From assembly GCA_013214445.1 (NCBI GenBank), contig JABSPG010000268.1:1-5946 (forward strand): DNA of 5,946 nucleotides, written 5' to 3'. A program made the translations under genes and the position numbers. The notes under the pieces are model-generated. The model did not search any database, was not told the DNA's origin, and saw only the letters and a program-made list of their open reading frames with translations. Below are positions 1-5,367 of this stretch, one piece after another; within the stretch, counting starts at the first letter, position 1; each line of letters opens with the position of its first letter. This stretch comes from Ekhidna sp. Its GTDB lineage: Bacteria > Bacteroidota > Bacteroidia > Cytophagales > Cyclobacteriaceae.

Positions 1-1
1 G

Positions 2-53
2 ATATCTGGTGATTTGTGCTGTGAGTTTGGATTCAGCACAAATCACCAGATAT
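2..53. repeat. Perfect 20-bp inverted repeat (stem-loop) at the window edge
   Basis: Positions 2-21 are the exact reverse complement of 34-53, leaving a 12-nt spacer (22-33). The arms begin ATATCTGGTG and contain GATTTGTGCTG. Bases 1 and 54 do not pair, nor do 22 and 33, so the arms are exactly 20 bp. No T-run follows on either strand, which argues against an ordinary intrinsic terminator. It sits at the outer end of the compositionally odd segment 54-510. It could be an element end, a protein-binding palindrome or a fold-back artefact of amplification or assembly; the sequence alone does not decide. Confidence 0.9.
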
Positions 54-510
54 AACTTCAGAATATTGATTCAAGATCCGTAGAAACACTTAGACAATTT
101 GTCCATTTAACTTTGTGCTTCCACGAAATGTAGAAAGGATCGTCGACCGAACAAAAGTTTTCAGGTTTTCGAATGGTTTTCTACGCGTTGCAAGAGTTGC
201 TGCAGACGCTGCAGCAATAAGCTCGGAGCCACTCCAAATGGCAACCACACACTCGAGCAACAATTGGCAAGCTTCCTGATGATTGGGCATCAAAGTCACA
301 AACCTCTCGACGTTGACGAGAATGTTCTTCTGTTTGCTCTGATTTCTGTTGCGGCGCGTTGAGAGTGTTGATGTAGGCGGCAATGTCATATAATGTGTGT
401 TGAATATGGCTTCTAGGCACTTGTTGGTGGTGCTCTGGAGTGTTTGAGCAATCTCGACGTGTGCGCCGTTTCGTTGACGTTGTTTACACGTCGAGCCCTT
501 GAGAAACACC
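54..510. other. Anomalous CpG-rich segment with no recognisable gene, joined abruptly to a broken gene
   Basis: The core 181-480 is 149/300 GC (about 50%) with 18 CpG, against 116/300 (39%) and 7 CpG in 1501-1800. The flank 61-180 is lower, about 36%. The minus strand is open from 581 to 90 in one frame, but that reading crosses into the DUF6588-like gene in the wrong frame, has no start signal and matches no family I know. A second minus frame (420-181) is also open, with helix-like runs near TLYDIAAYINTLN. Neither looks like a Bacteroidota protein, so I call no CDS. The segment could be horizontally acquired DNA, a gene remnant, or contaminating (possibly eukaryotic) DNA joined in assembly. 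Its right edge is placed at about 495-515, where the DUF6588-like protein similarity stops and CpG becomes frequent. Confidence 0.55.
197..217. repeat. Short 9-bp inverted repeat
   Basis: TTGCTGCAG (197-205) and CTGCAGCAA (209-217) are exact reverse complements around a 3-nt loop (ACG). The repeat lies inside the CpG-rich segment. On the minus strand it reads as alanine-type GCA/GCG codons in one open frame, so it may be a by-product of repetitive coding sequence. No T-run follows. Confidence 0.55.
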
Positions 511-726
511 AATGAAGTCAAATCCGAGTAGTTTATGAGGCTTTGCTGTATTATACCAACCGCTATTGATTCCGTAACCAAACCCCAAAAAAGCGGGTCT
601 TAAATAGTTTTCCAAAAGCGTGTTTGCGTCCTCTGCGCTTGCTTCCAAGAAGGTTCCAAAGTCAACTTGGGCTTTACCTAGATAGGGGGCGATTGCTAAT
701 AGTATTACAATTAGATGTTTTTTCAT
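484..726 (-). pseudogene. Truncated DUF6588-like secreted protein, 5' fragment only
   Basis: Reading down from ATG at 726, the product starts MKKHLIVILLAIAPYLGKAQ, a Sec signal peptide with likely cleavage near residues 19-20 (KAQ). The mature part runs through GTFLEASAEDANTLLENYL and GYGINSGWYNTAKPHKLLGFD. The FGYG-N-GWYNTAKPHK stretch is, from memory, the N-terminal signature of DUF6588, an uncharacterised Bacteroidota family of roughly 300-plus residues thought to be exported and possibly outer-membrane. After GFDF (about residue 71) similarity ends, and nine unrelated codons lead to a stop at 484-486. Only about a fifth of the protein is left. A TTG start at 738 would overlap the upstream gene, so the ATG at 726 is preferred. 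The start lies 8 bp after the stop of the upstream lipoprotein gene, suggesting one transcript. It is either truly disrupted or cut by a chimeric join; the family assignment is moderately sure. Confidence 0.6.
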
Positions 727-734
727 GATGGTTA

Positions 735-1325
735 TCAATTTAGGTCTCGGACTTTAAGTAAAACATTGAAATAGAGTTTGAAATCAAACACAATTGGTTG
801 TTCTACTGAACTGGTAGGGATAGTTCCAATATCCACAATGATATCGGTATCAATATTTGAAGCTCTTTGCAACTCATTAATTATTGCTGATTTGTCAGTA
901 GTACTCAAGGGAATTACTGTTTTTGAAACATCTGTAAGCCCGCCTCCAGATATGATTGGAATATTGACTGTGCCGGATGCAGTATTCACATCCAAAGAAA
1001 TTTCTTCTATTGGAAGCTGTTCGTCACTAGAAATGCCATTGATTTCATAAGACAATTCTATGATTTCTATATCATCAGGTGAGATTCCTCCCTGACTTTC
1101 CAAGTCGTTCAAAGCATCACTGAAAGCGTCTACTTCATTTAGACTATAATTTATCTCTGTCACATCAGGATTTACATTTTGGTCAGTAAATGGAGATGCT
1201 GGGATAACAAAATTTACTGGACCAGTCACGGGAAAATCTGCTGTCACATCGAATCCCACACCCGCGTCACCACACGAGGTTATTGCGAAGAGTATCCCAG
1301 TAATCAAAAAATTTAGTTTTTTCAT
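735..1325 (-). CDS. Predicted outer-membrane lipoprotein of unknown function
   Basis: This 196-residue protein starts at the ATG at 1325, with MKKLNFLITGILFAITSC as a lipoprotein signal peptide. The lipobox AITSC places the lipidated cysteine at residue 18, followed by GDAGVG. The mature part is acidic and rich in Ile, Val, Asp, Ser and Thr, with alternating hydrophobic patterns (such as PIVFDFKLYFNVLLKV at the C-terminus) suggesting a beta-sandwich domain. There is no further membrane segment and only the lipid cysteine. I recognise no family. It is the first gene of a minus-strand pair with the broken DUF6588-like gene (8-bp gap), so it may share a function with that exported protein. It diverges from the perR-like gene across 141 bp. 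TACATTTA (minus strand, 1364-1357) is a one-mismatch candidate -7 box, too weak to list separately. Confidence 0.8.
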   Translation of the reverse strand: MKKLNFLITGILFAITSCGDAGVGFDVTADFPVTGPVNFVIPASPFTDQNVNPDVTEINYSLNEVDAFSDALNDLESQGGISPDDIEIIELSYEINGISSDEQLPIEEISLDVNTASGTVNIPIISGGGLTDVSKTVIPLSTTDKSAIINELQRASNIDTDIIVDIGTIPTSSVEQPIVFDFKLYFNVLLKVRDLN

Positions 1326-1418
1326 TGTTTGGTAGTTTGAAATTAGTTGAACGGAGTAAATGTAAAGAAACTATTAATTACACTAAGAGACTTTATGTAT
1401 TCTTTAGTCGAAAATCAC

Positions 1419-1446
1419 TTTACTTATTTTAAATAGATTATTTTTG
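1419..1446 (+). promoter_or_regulatory. Candidate Bacteroidota promoter for perR-peroxiredoxin operon
   Basis: TATTTTTG at 1439-1446 is an exact match to the Bacteroidota -7 consensus TAnnTTTG. A weak -33 candidate, TTTA at 1419-1422, lies 16 bp upstream, shorter than the usual 19-21. Transcription would start near 1452, about 15 nt before the ATG at 1467. The region is very AT-rich, so chance matches are possible. I found no clear Per/Fur box, although autoregulation would be expected for such a gene. Confidence 0.35.
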
Positions 1447-1466
1447 TATTTGAGAAAAATTCCTAA

Positions 1467-1910
1467 ATGGAAAAATTTGTTCAAATTAAAGAAAAGCTTA
1501 GTAATGCTGGGCTAAAGGCCACTCACCCGAGAATGGTTGTATTCAATGAGTTAATGAACTCAAAAGATCATCCTAGTGCTGAGCATATTCATGATCGCAT
1601 TAAAACGGACTATCCGTCTATTTCTTTGGGTAGTGTTTATCGAATATTGGATGTCTTGGTGGATGTGAAGCTTGTTCAGCGTGTTTCAGTAAGATCAGGA
1701 TATAAAAGATATGATGCTAACATGGAGCCTCATGGTCATATCTACTGCCTTAAGACGGATGCAATTCAGGATTTTTATGATTCTGAACTGTATGATTTAA
1801 TCAATGACTTCTTCCGAAAGAAGAAGTTGAAAAATTTCAAAGTCAAAGAAATTAAACTTCAGGTTGTCGGTGAAAAAGTTGATCCTGAGGTTGACGTAAC
1901 TATTATTTAA
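1467..1910 (+). CDS. perR: PerR-like Fur-family peroxide-responsive repressor lacking the structural zinc site
   Basis: This 147-residue protein has the Fur-family layout: a winged-helix DNA-binding domain (about 1-80, including LKATHPRMVVFNEL and the recognition helix SLGSVYRILDVL) and a dimerisation domain (about 85-147). Aligned by eye to Bacillus subtilis PerR, the five ligands of the regulatory Fe/Mn site are kept at a constant offset of -2: His35, Asp83, His89, His91 and Asp102. Aspartate at the last position is typical of PerR rather than Fur. The structural zinc site is lost: of the first CxxC pair only Cys94 remains (Thr97 replaces the second), and the C-terminal cysteine pair is absent, so Cys94 is the only cysteine. 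Leptospira PerR is a known member without structural zinc. The ATG at 1467 follows a candidate promoter. The peroxiredoxin gene starts 26 bp downstream, supporting peroxide sensing by iron-catalysed histidine oxidation. A Fur- or Zur-like role is less likely. Confidence 0.85.
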   Translation: MEKFVQIKEKLSNAGLKATHPRMVVFNELMNSKDHPSAEHIHDRIKTDYPSISLGSVYRILDVLVDVKLVQRVSVRSGYKRYDANMEPHGHIYCLKTDAIQDFYDSELYDLINDFFRKKKLKNFKVKEIKLQVVGEKVDPEVDVTII

Positions 1911-1936
1911 CTATAACAATCAAAACAAACGAAACA

Positions 1937-2566
1937 ATGTCATTAGTAGGAAAAAAGGCCCCTATTGTTAATGCTCCAGCCGTAATCAATGGAGAGGAAA
2001 TTGTAGAAAATTTTTCTTTGGATCAGTACATCGGAAAAAAGGAAGTGATGTTTTTCTTTTATCCAAAGGATTTCACTTTTGTGTGCCCAACTGAGATTCA
2101 TGCTTTTCAAGAGAAACTTAGTGAGTTTGAAAAGCGTGGAGTGGCAGTTGTTGGTGCTTCTTGTGATACCGAGGAAACTCACCTTGCTTGGTTGATGACC
2201 GATAAAGACAAAGGAGGAATAGCTGGTGTGACTTACCCTTTGGTTGCAGATTCTGCAAAAACAGTTGCTACTAACTACGGTGTCCTTGCCGGAGACTGGT
2301 CTTATGATGAAGATGGAAGTCTTGGGTTTGAAGGAGCTCCTGTTGCTTTTAGAGGAACGTTCTTTATTGACAAAGAAGGAATTGTAAGGCACGAGACTAT
2401 CAATGATCTTCCACTTGGAAGAAATATTGACGAAATGCTTCGAATTGTAGATGCTTGGAAGCATGTGGAGGCACATGGAGAGGTTTGTCCTGCAAACTGG
2501 GAAGAAGGGAAAACAGCAATGAATGCAACAAGAGAGGGCGTTGCAGAATATCTTTCTAGCCATTAA
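1937..2566 (+). CDS. Typical 2-Cys peroxiredoxin (AhpC/Prx1 subfamily)
   Basis: This 209-residue cytosolic thiol peroxidase reduces H2O2, organic hydroperoxides and probably peroxynitrite. The active-site stretch FYPKDFTFVCPTEI contains Thr47 and peroxidatic Cys50; Arg139 (VAFRGTFFID) is the expected catalytic arginine; resolving Cys184 lies in HGEVCPANW. Cys76 is additional. The sequence GVTYPLVAD and the stretch ETINDLPLGRNIDE are closer to Prx1/Prx2-type enzymes than to E. coli AhpC. Compared with human Prx2 there are about 12 extra residues after YGVL (GDWSYDEDGSLGFEGAP), which I recall as normal for Bacteroidota members. The C-terminus ends SSH without the YF motif linked to sensitivity to overoxidation. 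No AhpF or thioredoxin reductase gene is in view, so the reductant is unknown. It follows perR by 26 bp without a Shine-Dalgarno sequence and is closed by a strong terminator, so the two are probably co-transcribed. Confidence 0.95.
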   Translation: MSLVGKKAPIVNAPAVINGEEIVENFSLDQYIGKKEVMFFFYPKDFTFVCPTEIHAFQEKLSEFEKRGVAVVGASCDTEETHLAWLMTDKDKGGIAGVTYPLVADSAKTVATNYGVLAGDWSYDEDGSLGFEGAPVAFRGTFFIDKEGIVRHETINDLPLGRNIDEMLRIVDAWKHVEAHGEVCPANWEEGKTAMNATREGVAEYLSSH

Positions 2567-2586
2567 AATATTTGTATTATTAAAGC

Positions 2587-2616
2587 AAAGGCTGATCATT
2601 TGATCAGCCTTTTTTT
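2587..2616 (+). terminator. Strong intrinsic terminator after the peroxiredoxin gene
   Basis: AAAGGCTGATCA (2587-2598) pairs perfectly with TGATCAGCCTTT (2601-2612). In RNA the innermost pair would open to give a 4-nt loop. The T-run spans 2610-2616. It lies 20 bp after the peroxiredoxin stop codon and ends the perR-peroxiredoxin unit. The stem is A-rich upstream but the reverse strand has only a short T-run, so it should act mainly on plus-strand transcripts. Confidence 0.93.
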
Positions 2617-2620
2617 ATCT

Positions 2621-2645
2621 CAATAGCATACATGGTGTACTATTG
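2621..2645 (+). promoter_or_regulatory. Imperfect palindrome and candidate promoter ahead of rsgA
   Basis: CAATAG (2621-2626) and CTATTG (2640-2645) are exact inverted arms, and several inner bases (A, A and C against T, T and G) also pair, giving an imperfect 25-bp dyad. Its right end overlaps TACTATTG (2638-2645), one mismatch from TAnnTTTG, which would start transcription about 16 nt before the TTG at 2668. It could be an operator over the rsgA promoter, or chance in AT-rich DNA. Confidence 0.25.
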
Positions 2646-2667
2646 CACAAATCAATGTTAAATAGGC

Positions 2668-3582
2668 TTGAAGGCACGAGTAGTTAAATCAACTGGATTG
2701 TGGTATGAGGTTCAAGGTGAGTCACAAAGATTAGTGGCTCGACTCAGGGGAAAATTCAAGCTAGAAGATAAAAAGCTTACTAATCCTATTGCAGTTGGTG
2801 ATTGGGTTGTAGTCGAGCCGAATCAACAAGTGGAGGGGGAATGGGTAATTATAGAAATACTTGACAGAGAAAATTACGTAATTAGGGAGAGCCCGAGGAA
2901 AAAAGGGCATGATCATTTACTTGCTTGTAACATAGATCAAGGAATGCTCATTGCTACATTGAAAAGGCCAAGGACGTCTACCGGATTTATTGATCGCTTT
3001 CTCATTACCCTAGAAAGTTTTAGAATACCCGGAGTTATACTATTCAACAAGAAGGACCTGTACAACAAGAAGGACCTGTTGAAGTACGAGGAACTGAAAG
3101 AGATATATGAACAGATTGGTTATCGAGTTGAACTTTGCCAATTCGATCAGGAGGTAAGCCCATTCGTGCTAGAAATGCTTCAAAGGAAAGTTACTTTGTT
3201 GTCAGGACACAGCGGATCCGGTAAGTCCACTATGATTAATCAACTGATTCCCGATGCTAAACAAGAAGTTGGAGAGATATCAGATTTCGCGAATAAAGGA
3301 GTCCATACAACAACATTTGCCGAACTTTTCGACATCAATGGTTCGTCTTCAATAATTGATACGCCAGGGATTAAGGAGCTGGGTTTGGCAGAAATCAGTT
3401 CCGAGGAGTTGTTCCACTATTTTCCTGAAATGCGTGAGTTCTTAGGCCTCTGCAAATTTCATAACTGTGTTCATGTAAATGAACCAGGCTGTGCTATTAA
3501 AGATGCCGTAGGAGATAAGATTTCTATCGAAAGGTACGAGAGCTATTTGTCAATACTTATGAATGAAGATAATAGGAGGTAG
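2668..3582 (+). CDS. rsgA: Ribosome small-subunit-dependent GTPase RsgA (YjeQ)
   Basis: This 304-residue, circularly permuted GTPase acts in late 30S maturation; its GTP hydrolysis is stimulated by the 30S subunit. Domains in order are an N-terminal OB fold (about 1-75, including NPIAVGDWVVVE); the permuted GTPase core with G4 FNKKD (Asn127-Asp130), P-loop GHSGSGKST (180-188), switch I GVHTTTF (211-217) and G3 DTPG (231-234); and a C-terminal zinc finger with Cys262, Cys267, His269 and Cys275. The length is normal. The start is TTG at 2668: an in-frame TAA lies at 2659-2661, no ATG occurs before residue 93, and the OB fold needs the full N-terminus. An 18-bp tandem repeat copies the G4 codons, giving NKKDLYNKKDLL. 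It is a single gene after the upstream terminator; the DUF4197 lipoprotein gene follows after 47 bp. Confidence 0.97.
   Translation: MKARVVKSTGLWYEVQGESQRLVARLRGKFKLEDKKLTNPIAVGDWVVVEPNQQVEGEWVIIEILDRENYVIRESPRKKGHDHLLACNIDQGMLIATLKRPRTSTGFIDRFLITLESFRIPGVILFNKKDLYNKKDLLKYEELKEIYEQIGYRVELCQFDQEVSPFVLEMLQRKVTLLSGHSGSGKSTMINQLIPDAKQEVGEISDFANKGVHTTTFAELFDINGSSSIIDTPGIKELGLAEISSEELFHYFPEMREFLGLCKFHNCVHVNEPGCAIKDAVGDKISIERYESYLSILMNEDNRR
3045..3080 (+). repeat. 18-bp tandem duplication in the rsgA G4 motif
   Basis: Two adjacent 18-bp units (3045-3062 and 3063-3080) differ only at the last base; the shared 17 bases begin CAACAAGAAGG and end GACCTGT. They encode NKKDLY followed by NKKDLL, so the guanine-specificity motif NKxD appears twice in a row. 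Family members usually have an acidic stretch such as DEEDL in the second position, so total length is hardly changed. Near-identity at the base level suggests a recent replication-slippage or conversion event. Confidence 0.9.
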
Positions 3583-3590
3583 TATCTTTG
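3583..3590 (+). promoter_or_regulatory. Candidate -7 box for the DUF4197 lipoprotein gene
   Basis: TATCTTTG, directly after the rsgA stop codon, matches TAnnTTTG exactly. It would give a start near 3597 and a leader of about 33 nt before the ATG at 3630. No good -33 TTTG is found at the right distance; the nearest, 3546-3549, is too far. Readthrough from rsgA is equally possible, since no terminator separates the genes. Confidence 0.35.
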
Positions 3591-3629
3591 GAATGTATTT
3601 TGATTTAAGGAACTAAAAACGAAAAAGCA

Positions 3630-4424
3630 ATGAAAATTAGAGTTTGGATTGGACTAGTTGTATTTTCTTCAATAGTGGTAACCTCTTGCGAACTTTTCGA
3701 AGATGCCACAAATCCTTTGTCAGAGTCGGAAATTATAGAGGGATTAAAAGAAGCTCTTGATCTAGGTTTGAATACGTCGGTAACTTCCGCTTCTAGTGTT
3801 GGTGGCTACCTTCAAAATGAAGCCATCAAGATCATCTTGCCTTCAGAAGTGCAGGACTTACAATCAAAAATACAAACAGAGTCCATCGGTGGCGTAGTAC
3901 CATTGTCAGTAGTCTACGAGGCGTATATAGCTGTTGAGAATGATGGTAATGATCTTTTTGAAGGGTTAATAGTTGCGATGAATCGTGGTGCAGAAAGTGC
4001 AGCGACTAAGGCGCTTCCAATTTTTGGAAATGCGATCACCTCTATGAGTTTTGATGACGCTAGGGGGATACTAGACGGGAGTAATACCGCTGCTACGGAG
4101 TATTTCTATAATGAAACAAACGCTGAACTCTTTACCGCATTTAACCCGGAAGTAACAACTGCTTTAGAAACGGCAGGTGCCTTGCAGATATACACGTCAG
4201 TTGTCGGGTTTTTAAACTATGAGTACGATCCAACTGGTTTAGGCCTTACGTCTTTGAGTCCTAGTCAGGTTTTGAATGTCAACTTACCTACCAATATCGA
4301 TGAGTACGCCACAAACAAGGCAATTGATGGACTTTTCCTCTTAGTTGGTGATGAGGAGCAGAAAATTCGTGAAGATCCATTTGCATGGGGTAATGCTATT
4401 ATTGAGCGCGTCTTTGGAAGATGA
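3630..4424 (+). CDS. DUF4197 family lipoprotein
   Basis: This 264-residue protein begins with a lipoprotein signal peptide, MKIRVWIGLVVFSSIVVTSC, with the lipidated cysteine at residue 20 (lipobox VTSC). It is followed by the acidic ELFED, so outer-membrane attachment is likely. The mature part is mainly helical and matches DUF4197 from memory: the N-terminal LSESEIIEGLKEALDLGLNT, then IKIILPSEVQ, AMNRGAESAATKALPIFGNAI, the conserved SFDDARGILDGSNTAATEYF, and a C-terminal KAIDGLFLLVGDEEQKIRED. Length fits the family (about 220-270). The function is unknown; members occur in Bacteroidota and Proteobacteria as single exported proteins. It lies 47 bp after rsgA and converges with the glycosyltransferase gene. 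The link with rsgA is probably positional only. Confidence 0.9.
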   Translation: MKIRVWIGLVVFSSIVVTSCELFEDATNPLSESEIIEGLKEALDLGLNTSVTSASSVGGYLQNEAIKIILPSEVQDLQSKIQTESIGGVVPLSVVYEAYIAVENDGNDLFEGLIVAMNRGAESAATKALPIFGNAITSMSFDDARGILDGSNTAATEYFYNETNAELFTAFNPEVTTALETAGALQIYTSVVGFLNYEYDPTGLGLTSLSPSQVLNVNLPTNIDEYATNKAIDGLFLLVGDEEQKIREDPFAWGNAIIERVFGR

Positions 4425-4436
4425 CAGGGTTTATCG

Positions 4437-4464
4437 CTAATTAGGGGATCTGTCCAGTAATTAG
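4437..4464. terminator. Weak hairpin between convergent genes, possible bidirectional terminator
   Basis: CTAATTA (4437-4443) pairs with TAATTAG (4458-4464), and a few inner bases (GGG against TCC with a wobble) could extend it. It lies in the 44-bp gap between the convergent DUF4197 and glycosyltransferase genes, where a shared terminator would be expected. There is no T-run and the arms are AT-rich and self-palindromic, so support is weak. Confidence 0.2.
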
Positions 4465-4468
4465 TTAT

Positions 4469-5314
4469 CTATTGAATGAGACTCCAGAAATTGGGTATTA
4501 ATGACCAATGCCGAAGTTTGATGCATTGCTTTATTTCATAAAGACACCTTTGCTTTAGGGCTCTATTTTCCTCCTTACTTTTGTTCAAGTGTTTGATTTT
4601 CTGACACACTTTCAATGTCGTCATTTGATGAATTGACTTTTTGACAAACTGTTTGGTCGAAAGGGAATTAGAAACGATTCTTTTTCTAACTAATATCTCA
4701 TCTGTAAATGCGTACCTGAACTTTCTAGATGATCTGATCCAGAAGTCAAAATCTTCGTAAGAGAGAGATTCATCGTATCCATTTAGTTCCTCGAATACTT
4801 CTCTTTTGATCATCATGGAGGGAGGAGAAATAAAGTATTTTTTGATCAATTCAATATAAATTTCTCCATCAGGTACTGTGTCAATTAGTTTGTCATTGCG
4901 GTCTCGAGCATAGTGAGTCCCTTTGTTGTTTCCATCCTCATCAATCTCTAAAACATCACAAAAGGTAACGCCTGCATCAGTTCGAAGAAATGCATTTATT
5001 CCTACCAGTACCCTCTCTGGGAGTAAGCAATCATCTGCTGCTAAATCGATGATGTATTTGCCAGAGGATTGAAAAAATCCTCGATTAAAAGCGATGCAGT
5101 TACCAACCGGTTTTGGGATGTTGATATAAAGGGTTGTTTTGGAATCAATAGTCTTTTCAATTTCTTCTTTACTTCCATCAGTACTTCCATCGTCTACAAC
5201 TATCAGTTCAATATTGGGATAAGACTGCTTCTTCACAGAGTTGATAGCTTCCGCAACAAACTGTTTTTGGTTGTGACATAGACAGATGATTGAAACCAAT
5301 GGCAATTGATTCAT
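4469..5314 (-). CDS. Family 2 glycosyltransferase (GT-A fold)
   Basis: This inverting GT2 enzyme should transfer a sugar from a nucleotide-sugar donor to a glycan or lipid-linked acceptor at the cytoplasmic face of the membrane. Numbered from the ATG at 5314 (281 residues), it begins MNQLPLVSIICLCHNQ, the usual first strand. Nucleotide-binding VVDDGSTDGS includes Asp41-Asp42; GNCIAFNRGF is at 71-80; the metal-binding DxD-like ADD is at 93-95; YEDFDFWIR (186-194) is the acceptor-side acidic motif typical of family members acting on surface polysaccharides. The C-terminal 60 residues are lysine-rich and helical without membrane segments. An in-frame ATG at 5338 would add 8 residues; the inner start is chosen because the family begins just before VSII and AGGTGA lies 10 nt upstream. 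Donor and acceptor cannot be told. It is divergent from a sulfotransferase gene, which suggests joint work on a sulfated surface glycan. Confidence 0.9.
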   Translation of the reverse strand: MNQLPLVSIICLCHNQKQFVAEAINSVKKQSYPNIELIVVDDGSTDGSKEEIEKTIDSKTTLYINIPKPVGNCIAFNRGFFQSSGKYIIDLAADDCLLPERVLVGINAFLRTDAGVTFCDVLEIDEDGNNKGTHYARDRNDKLIDTVPDGEIYIELIKKYFISPPSMMIKREVFEELNGYDESLSYEDFDFWIRSSRKFRYAFTDEILVRKRIVSNSLSTKQFVKKSIHQMTTLKVCQKIKHLNKSKEENRALKQRCLYEIKQCIKLRHWSLIPNFWSLIQ

Positions 5315-5340
5315 ATCAGTAATATCACCTCTTACCATCT

Positions 5341-5360
5341 TTTTAGCAATTATTTTAGCA
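5341..5360. repeat. Direct repeat TTTTAGCA x2 in the divergent intergenic region
   Basis: TTTTAGCA occurs at 5341-5348 and 5353-5360, a 12-bp period, between the divergent glycosyltransferase and sulfotransferase genes. With about 53 bp between their starts, any promoters must overlap here. The repeat could bind a regulator, but eight AT-rich bases can recur by chance. Confidence 0.35.
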
Positions 5361-5367
5361 TCAGTAA

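Noticed and set aside
181..420. 79-codon open frame on the minus strand starting with GTG
   Set aside because: It lies in the anomalous segment with no family match and no start signal, and it overlaps another open frame; it could be part of a gene from another organism but cannot be called.
90..581. 163-codon open frame on the minus strand
   Set aside because: It crosses the junction near 510 in a frame different from the DUF6588-like gene, lacks a start signal and resembles no known protein, so it is probably a chance frame in CpG-rich DNA.
778..1050. Plus-strand 90-codon frame within the lipoprotein gene
   Set aside because: It is antisense to a gene with a clear lipoprotein signal peptide and has no independent support.
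1326..1466. Possible Per or Fur box between the divergent lipoprotein and perR genes
   Set aside because: I compared AT-rich stretches such as 1371-1385 and 1421-1440 with the PerR consensus and found too many mismatches to support a site.
2048..2420. Extra loop of about 12 residues in the peroxiredoxin, compared with human Prx2
   Set aside because: As far as I recall this loop is usual in Bacteroidota peroxiredoxins of this type, so it is not a local oddity.
1943..2599. 218-codon open frame antisense to the peroxiredoxin gene
   Set aside because: It is the complement of a clearly identified gene; its Cys/Phe/Ser-rich product is typical of antisense shadow frames.
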